From Acholeplasmatales bacterium (GTDB lineage Bacteria; Bacillota_I; Bacilli_A; Acholeplasmatales; Acholeplasmataceae), in contig JAITXT010000001.1 in the NCBI GenBank assembly GCA_031284585.1, positions 1-38,500 of the forward strand: a stretch of DNA of 38,500 nt. The letters are read 5' to 3'. Below, one piece after another: positions 35,026 to 38,500 of this stretch; position 1 is the stretch's first letter; every line of letters starts with the position of its first letter. A model generated the notes under the pieces. It made no database searches and had not been told where the DNA came from. It saw only the letters and a list, made by a program, of their open reading frames with translations. The position numbers were made by a program, and so were the translations under genes.

Positions 35026-35596
35026 ATATGCAACATTAGATAATTTAATAAAAATGGGACTTTTAACTGATGATAGCCTAAAGAAAACTAATAATATTCT
35101 CCTAGAAGTAGGTAGTGGGAGAGGTAAGTTTATCTCAAGTTTAGCACTTTTAAATAAAGAATTAATTTATGTAGCAGTCGAAAAAAATTATAATGCTTGT
35201 TATCAAATTATGAAAATTAAAGAGAATCTTCAAATTGATAATTTATTTGTGATAAGAGATGATTGCATTAATATATTTAATTATCTTGAAAAAGAATCTA
35301 TCAATGAAATCTATATAAATTTTCCTGATCCTTGGTTAAAAAATAGAAATGCTAAGAATAGATTAGTAGGTTTAGATTTTCTGGGATTATTTTACAGCTT
35401 ATTAAAAAAGGGTGGTGTTCTAATATTTACCTCGGATGAGAAAAACCTCTATGATGAAATAATTTTAAATAGTCTAGCGAAACAATTTAAGATTAGAGAG
35501 AAAACTGAAGACCTTCCAATAAGAGAAATAATGACAGAATATGAGATAAAGAAGCGTTTATCAACAAATATATATCAAGTGATTTTAGAAAAATAA
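35006..35596 (+). CDS. trmB: tRNA (guanine-N7)-methyltransferase TrmB
   Basis: A 196-residue SAM methyltransferase that modifies G46 of tRNA. The start MRYRRNKYA, SAM motif LLEVGSGRGKF (32-42), NFPDPWLKNRNAKNRL (105-120) and TEYEIKKR near the C-terminus are diagnostic; NFPDPW replaces the more common FSDPW. It overlaps the EIIB-like gene by 20 bases, without a clear Shine-Dalgarno, which implies coupled translation. It ends the ruv-que operon. Confidence 0.93.
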   Translation: MRYRRNKYATLDNLIKMGLLTDDSLKKTNNILLEVGSGRGKFISSLALLNKELIYVAVEKNYNACYQIMKIKENLQIDNLFVIRDDCINIFNYLEKESINEIYINFPDPWLKNRNAKNRLVGLDFLGLFYSLLKKGGVLIFTSDEKNLYDEIILNSLAKQFKIREKTEDLPIREIMTEYEIKKRLSTNIYQVILEK

Positions 35597-35599
35597 TCT

Positions 35600-35620
35600 A
35601 ACTTTTAAAAGTTTTCTTTT
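35600..35620. terminator. Possible shared terminator between trmB and the convergent GNAT gene
   Basis: AACTTTTAAAAGTT (35600-35613) is a perfect palindrome followed by TTCTTTT on the plus strand and preceded by T-rich sequence on the minus strand. The stem is short and AT-rich. It includes the stop codon of the minus-strand gene. Confidence 0.35.
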
Positions 35621-36105
35621 GGAAGATAATAATAAAAAGTATCATCTTCTAAATTGCAATTTAATGGTGATTTTGAAATTATAAATCCTAATTTTTGATA
35701 GAGATGATTAGCTATTAAATTATCCTTTTTTGCTTCTAAGGTAATAGTATCAATCTCTTTATCAAAACTAGTAAATAGATATTTAATAAATATTTTTAAG
35801 ATTCTATTTCCATAACCTTTATTTTGGAAAGTTAACTCCCCAATTGTGATTCCTATATTTGCAATATTATTAGTTATGCTATAGTTTAATTCACCGATTA
35901 TATGATTACTAATTTCTATAATTAAAATACCGCTAGCTTCATTATTAAAATTGTCTATTATACTTTCTATGTTAGAAATAGTTAATTCATTTTTGGTAAA
36001 GCCAATATTATGAGAAAAATTTAAGTCATTCCACCATTTGAATAAATACGCAGAATCACTTTTTTCTGAAGTTCTAATTAAAATTTCTTTATTTATTAAC
36101 CTCAT
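35605..36105 (-). CDS. GNAT family N-acetyltransferase
   Basis: A 166-residue protein from the ATG at 36105, chosen because AAGGAG (plus-strand 36115-36120) lies nine bases upstream; a longer start at 36144 would put it inside the gene. It shows NKGYGNRILK, the acetyl-CoA loop, IGELNYSI and ANHLYQKLGFI, as in RimL/SpeG-type proteins. Substrate is unknown. It is transcribed against the trmB operon and has no same-strand neighbour. Confidence 0.85.
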   Translation of the reverse strand: MRLINKEILIRTSEKSDSAYLFKWWNDLNFSHNIGFTKNELTISNIESIIDNFNNEASGILIIEISNHIIGELNYSITNNIANIGITIGELTFQNKGYGNRILKIFIKYLFTSFDKEIDTITLEAKKDNLIANHLYQKLGFIISKSPLNCNLEDDTFYYYLPKENF

Positions 36106-36258
36106 TAGCACTCTCTCCTTGAAATACATTATTAAGTTTACCACGAAAAATATAAATTTCTAATATTTTTAAAATAATGTAATTTTAAGTATTATAAATT
36201 ATATTTAAAATTAATTTAACAAAATTATTTTATTTATATCTATTTTAAATAAAAAAGT

Positions 36259-36264
36259 TATAAT
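36259..36264 (+). promoter_or_regulatory. Probable -10 element for the small membrane peptide and M42 gene
   Basis: TATAAT 25-30 bases before the small reading frame; the -35 region is unclear. The rest of 36145-36258 is AT-rich without visible genes. Confidence 0.4.
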
Positions 36265-36288
36265 TAAATTGTTATCAAGGAGAATATG

Positions 36289-36444
36289 ATGATTAATTGG
36301 TTCTTAAGTTTAATTTTAATTCTTGAAAGTGATTTAACTGACACAGATATACTAGTCATTACGATTGTTTCTATTTTAGCGGCTCTTATTATTTTGCTTG
36401 CTATAGTACCTCCTATCGTAAGATTTATAAAATCTTTTTTCTAA
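36289..36444 (+). CDS. Small single-pass membrane peptide
   Basis: A 51-residue reading frame (52 if the ATG at 36286 is used). AAGGAG (36277-36282) is six bases from the second ATG. A short hydrophobic N-terminus (WFLSLILILES), an acidic linker (DLTDTD), and a strong membrane helix (ILVITIVSILAALIILLAIVP) are followed by a basic tail (RFIKSFF). It lies 16 bases before the M42 peptidase gene, which lacks its own Shine-Dalgarno. I know no family. Good start signal and context argue it is real; a short chance frame remains possible. Confidence 0.6.
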   Translation: MINWFLSLILILESDLTDTDILVITIVSILAALIILLAIVPPIVRFIKSFF

Positions 36445-36460
36445 ATATAACAAATAAAAT

Positions 36461-37489
36461 ATGAAATTAGAAAAAGAGTTTGTTGATTTATTAAATATAT
36501 TTAGTCCATCGTCTAATGAAGATGGTATTTTTAACTATTTTTTAGAATTTATAAAAAAACATGAAAATTTCACGGTTTTAAATGATAAACTTGGTTCTAT
36601 TTATGGCTATAAAAAAGGAACTTCAAGTGAGTTTAAAGTCATGATTTCATCACACTCGGATGAAGTTTCTTACCAAGTAAAAGAAATATTAGATAAAGGA
36701 ATTCTAAAAATAGAAAACGTTGGTAGAATTGCTTCTAATTATGCTATAGGTAGTGTTTTAACCTTATATTCTGGTAAAAATAAGTATAAGGGAGTAGTAA
36801 TAGTTGAAAAGATTGAAGAGACTATTGATAATTTATATTTTGATATTGGAGCAATATCAAAAGATGAAATAATTAGTCTTGGGATAAGAATAGGTGATTT
36901 TTTGTCTTTTGATAAAGAAATATTTTATTCAAGTAATGATTTAAGATTTTTTGCGACAGGGATTGACAATAAATTCGGTTGTTATACTTGTCTAAAACTT
37001 TTAAGTTACTTTAACGATATCTCTCTTCCTTTTGATTTATATATAGGAACTAATGTTATGGAAGAAGTAGGAACTAGAGGAGCTATAACTGCTAGTAATT
37101 TAATTAATCCAGATATTTTTATTAACTTAGATGCTAGTCCTATAAATGATTTGTTTAACAGTACTTATTCATTAGAAAAAGGTCCCTTTTTAAGAGTGAA
37201 AGATCCTGAATTCTTAATTGATAAGAATTTTTTAGATTATTTGCATAATTTATTTGCTGAAAAAAAATTTAACTATCAAGATTATTTCGCAACAGGCGGA
37301 ACAGATGCCAGAAAAATTCATCTTAATGGTACTGGTTCAATTGGAACAACAATAGCTCTTCCAACAAGATTCATTCATACTGGGAAAAGTGAGGCTAGTT
37401 TTAAAGATTTAAATGAATCTTTTAAAATTGTAAAAGGTATTATTGAAGATTTAAATGTTCTTAAAATAAAAAAATTAATTAGAAAATAA
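36461..37489 (+). CDS. M42 family metallo-aminopeptidase
   Basis: A 342-residue protein with all five metal ligands and the catalytic Glu of the M42 (glutamyl aminopeptidase / PepA-FrvX-type) family: His65-x-Asp67 (SSHSDEVS), bridging Asp169 (GIDNKFG), Glu201-Glu202 (NVMEEVGTRGA), Asp224 (NLDASP) and His306 (LPTRFIHTG). Such enzymes form large tetrahedral dodecamers that trim cytosolic peptides. No Shine-Dalgarno is visible, so translation may be coupled to the small upstream frame. Confidence 0.92.
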   Translation: MKLEKEFVDLLNIFSPSSNEDGIFNYFLEFIKKHENFTVLNDKLGSIYGYKKGTSSEFKVMISSHSDEVSYQVKEILDKGILKIENVGRIASNYAIGSVLTLYSGKNKYKGVVIVEKIEETIDNLYFDIGAISKDEIISLGIRIGDFLSFDKEIFYSSNDLRFFATGIDNKFGCYTCLKLLSYFNDISLPFDLYIGTNVMEEVGTRGAITASNLINPDIFINLDASPINDLFNSTYSLEKGPFLRVKDPEFLIDKNFLDYLHNLFAEKKFNYQDYFATGGTDARKIHLNGTGSIGTTIALPTRFIHTGKSEASFKDLNESFKIVKGIIEDLNVLKIKKLIRK

Positions 37490-37505
37490 ATAATTTTTTT
37501 AAAAA

Positions 37506-37537
37506 TATACTTGTGGGACTTATTACTTGATAAGCCT
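37506..37537 (+). promoter_or_regulatory. Possible promoter element and leader stem before the ECF transporter
   Basis: TATACT (37506-37511) could be a -10. Just after it, GGGaCTTAT (37515-37523) pairs with ATAAGCCT (37530-37537) around loop TACTTG, with one bulged A and one G-T pair. The stem ends just before AAGGAG (37541-37546). No known riboswitch matches. If TATACT is used, the stem would lie at the very 5' end of the message. Confidence 0.3.
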
Positions 37538-37550
37538 AAAAAGGAGAAAC

Positions 37551-38327
37551 ATGAAAAAGAAGGAATTAGTAGAATTAACCACGGCATCTATAATTATTAC
37601 AATTATTATAGTTATGTCTATAGTACCTGGGATAGGGTATATTACATTAGGCGGAGTAGCAATCACATTGATTCATATTCCTGCCTTGATCGGTATTTTT
37701 TTCTTGGGGAAAAAATATGGAATTATTATAGCATCTTTTTTTGGATTATTATCGATGTTAATTGCGATAGTATCGGCGGTTGATGGTATTGATGTAGCAT
37801 TTAAGTATCCTCACGTATCCGTATTACCAAGAGTTATTTGGGGAGTTATTTCGGTTTATGGGTTTCGTTTATTAAAGAGAATAAAAAATGATTCCATGAA
37901 ATTTAAAGTAATTATTAATATTATAGTGGTATCTATAGTAAGTTTATTAATGGTTTTATCAGTTTTATTTTTAAGGAGGGAAGGTAATGTTTTAAGTGGG
38001 ACTAATATTTATTTGGTTATAGGAATTGCGTCATTTATTGAAATACTTTTTATTTTTACTTTTCTTAAATTTGAAAATAAAAAAAGAGACACTTATTTCT
38101 ATATTCCTGCAGCATTTATTATTTTTACTTTTGCGCATACAATTTTAGTATTTTTGGCTCTATTTATTTTTATGCCCTCTTTTGTAGAAGAGATAACAGG
38201 AACTACTCATTTCTTCTCTATACTAATGGCAGAAATTGCTACTAATGGGATTATTGAAGCTTTGCTTGCTATGTTTCTTGGAACTCCTATCTATATTGCA
38301 TTAAATAATAGATATCAAAATGCTTAA
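37551..38327 (+). CDS. panT: ECF transporter S component, probable pantothenate transporter
   Basis: A 258-residue membrane protein with about six hydrophobic segments and the ECF S-component signature near the start (VPGIGYITLGGVAITLIHIPALIG). S components bind a vitamin and dock on the shared EcfAA'T module, which is not in the window. The next gene, 19 bases on, is pantothenate kinase coaX, so pantothenate is the likely substrate; this rests on context. AAGGAG (37541-37546) precedes the ATG at 37551; a TTG at 37527 would make the Shine-Dalgarno coding. The symbol is tentative. Confidence 0.8.
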   Translation: MKKKELVELTTASIIITIIIVMSIVPGIGYITLGGVAITLIHIPALIGIFFLGKKYGIIIASFFGLLSMLIAIVSAVDGIDVAFKYPHVSVLPRVIWGVISVYGFRLLKRIKNDSMKFKVIINIIVVSIVSLLMVLSVLFLRREGNVLSGTNIYLVIGIASFIEILFIFTFLKFENKKRDTYFYIPAAFIIFTFAHTILVFLALFIFMPSFVEEITGTTHFFSILMAEIATNGIIEALLAMFLGTPIYIALNNRYQNA

Positions 38328-38346
38328 AAATTTCTAGGAGGGAATT

Positions 38347-38500
38347 TTGAAATTAATTTTATTAATCGATATCGGTAATACTAATATTCATTTGGCTTTA
38401 TATGATGGAAGTACTATTCAAAAAGTTTTTTCTTTAGCTAGTAATTTGGGGAAAACGATTTTTAATTATTATTTAGACATGAAAAATTTATTTGATTTTT
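38347..38500 (+). CDS. coaX: Type III pantothenate kinase, 5' part
   Basis: The first 51 residues, cut by the window end. TTG start at 38347, four bases after TAGGAGG (38336-38342). The N-terminus reads MKLILLIDIGNTNIHLALYD, with the DIGNTN phosphate-binding motif (8-13) of type III pantothenate kinases, which start coenzyme A synthesis. It follows the ECF S component by 19 bases, consistent with uptake and phosphorylation of pantothenate as one unit. Confidence 0.88.
   Translation, partial: MKLILLIDIGNTNIHLALYDGSTIQKVFSLASNLGKTIFNYYLDMKNLFDF

Noticed and set aside
36104-36112. TTAGCACTC, an exact CIRCE left arm, at the start of the minus-strand GNAT gene
   Set aside because: The nine bases at the required distance do not form the second arm (about three of nine match), and it overlaps the gene's own start and Shine-Dalgarno region.
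37511-37783. Plus-strand frame overlapping the ECF S component in another phase
   Set aside because: It is Tyr/Ile/Ser-rich shadow sequence; the overlapping frame has a clear family signature and Shine-Dalgarno.
1-38500. tRNA, rRNA, CRISPR array, insertion sequence or prophage genes
   Set aside because: None seen: no TTCGAATC-type T-arm with acceptor pairing in the gaps, no regular spaced repeats and no transposase, integrase or phage structural genes.

Overview
This is an AT-rich, tightly packed chromosomal segment of a low-GC Gram-positive bacterium. UGA ends several genes (7893-7895, 13199-13201, 13735-13737, 20946-20948, 26257-26259, 33603-33605) and Trp is UGG, so the code is standard, unlike Mycoplasma or Spiroplasma. 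The backbone order tig-lon-engB ... valS-folC ... radC ... rplU-prp-rpmA-obgE ... ruvA-ruvB-queA is the order known from Bacillus subtilis, but clpX, hem, mreBCD, minCD, the sporulation genes and spo0B that lie between them there are absent. The reduced content, the CIRCE-like operator at lon and the Prp-type L27 fit a non-sporulating Bacilli / Mollicutes-related lineage (Acholeplasma-, Erysipelotrichia- or RF39-like). This placement is inference; no rRNA is present.

Layout. 34-1727 (minus): a DUF2156 protein and a YwaF/TMEM164-like membrane protein. 1925-7895 (plus): one operon with a conserved unknown, a cytosolic GAF-PAS hybrid histidine kinase, a PlsC-like acyltransferase with a Cys4 knuckle, a GltS-type symporter and a nicotinamidase-like hydrolase. 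8068-18034: trigger factor, Lon behind a CIRCE-like operator, EngB, a DegV/FakB protein, two GNATs, ValS and FolC. 18138-21754: a promoter and a guanine-class purine riboswitch heading a complete PhnD-PhnC-PhnE-PhnE type ABC importer. 21804-25513: RadC, a DUF697 membrane protein and an HD-GYP-like protein. 25576-27888: an L21 leader, rplU, prp, rpmA, a strong terminator, and obgE. 27918-31439 (minus): a lone 1173-residue coiled-coil protein of unknown function, then a 584-base AT-rich spacer with repeats. 31979-35596: ruvA, ruvB, queA, a membrane-anchored EIIB-like protein lacking the catalytic Cys, and trmB. 35605-38500: a GNAT (minus), a 52-residue-class membrane peptide, an M42 aminopeptidase, an ECF S component (probable pantothenate transporter) and the start of coaX.

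The most interesting points are the guanine riboswitch on a transporter that would be annotated as phosphonate-specific, with possible alternative pairings near its start codon; the orphan giant coiled-coil protein; the obgE leader, where a hairpin seems to bridge a distant Shine-Dalgarno sequence to the start; and lineage-specific genes placed in otherwise conserved Bacillus-like gene order.
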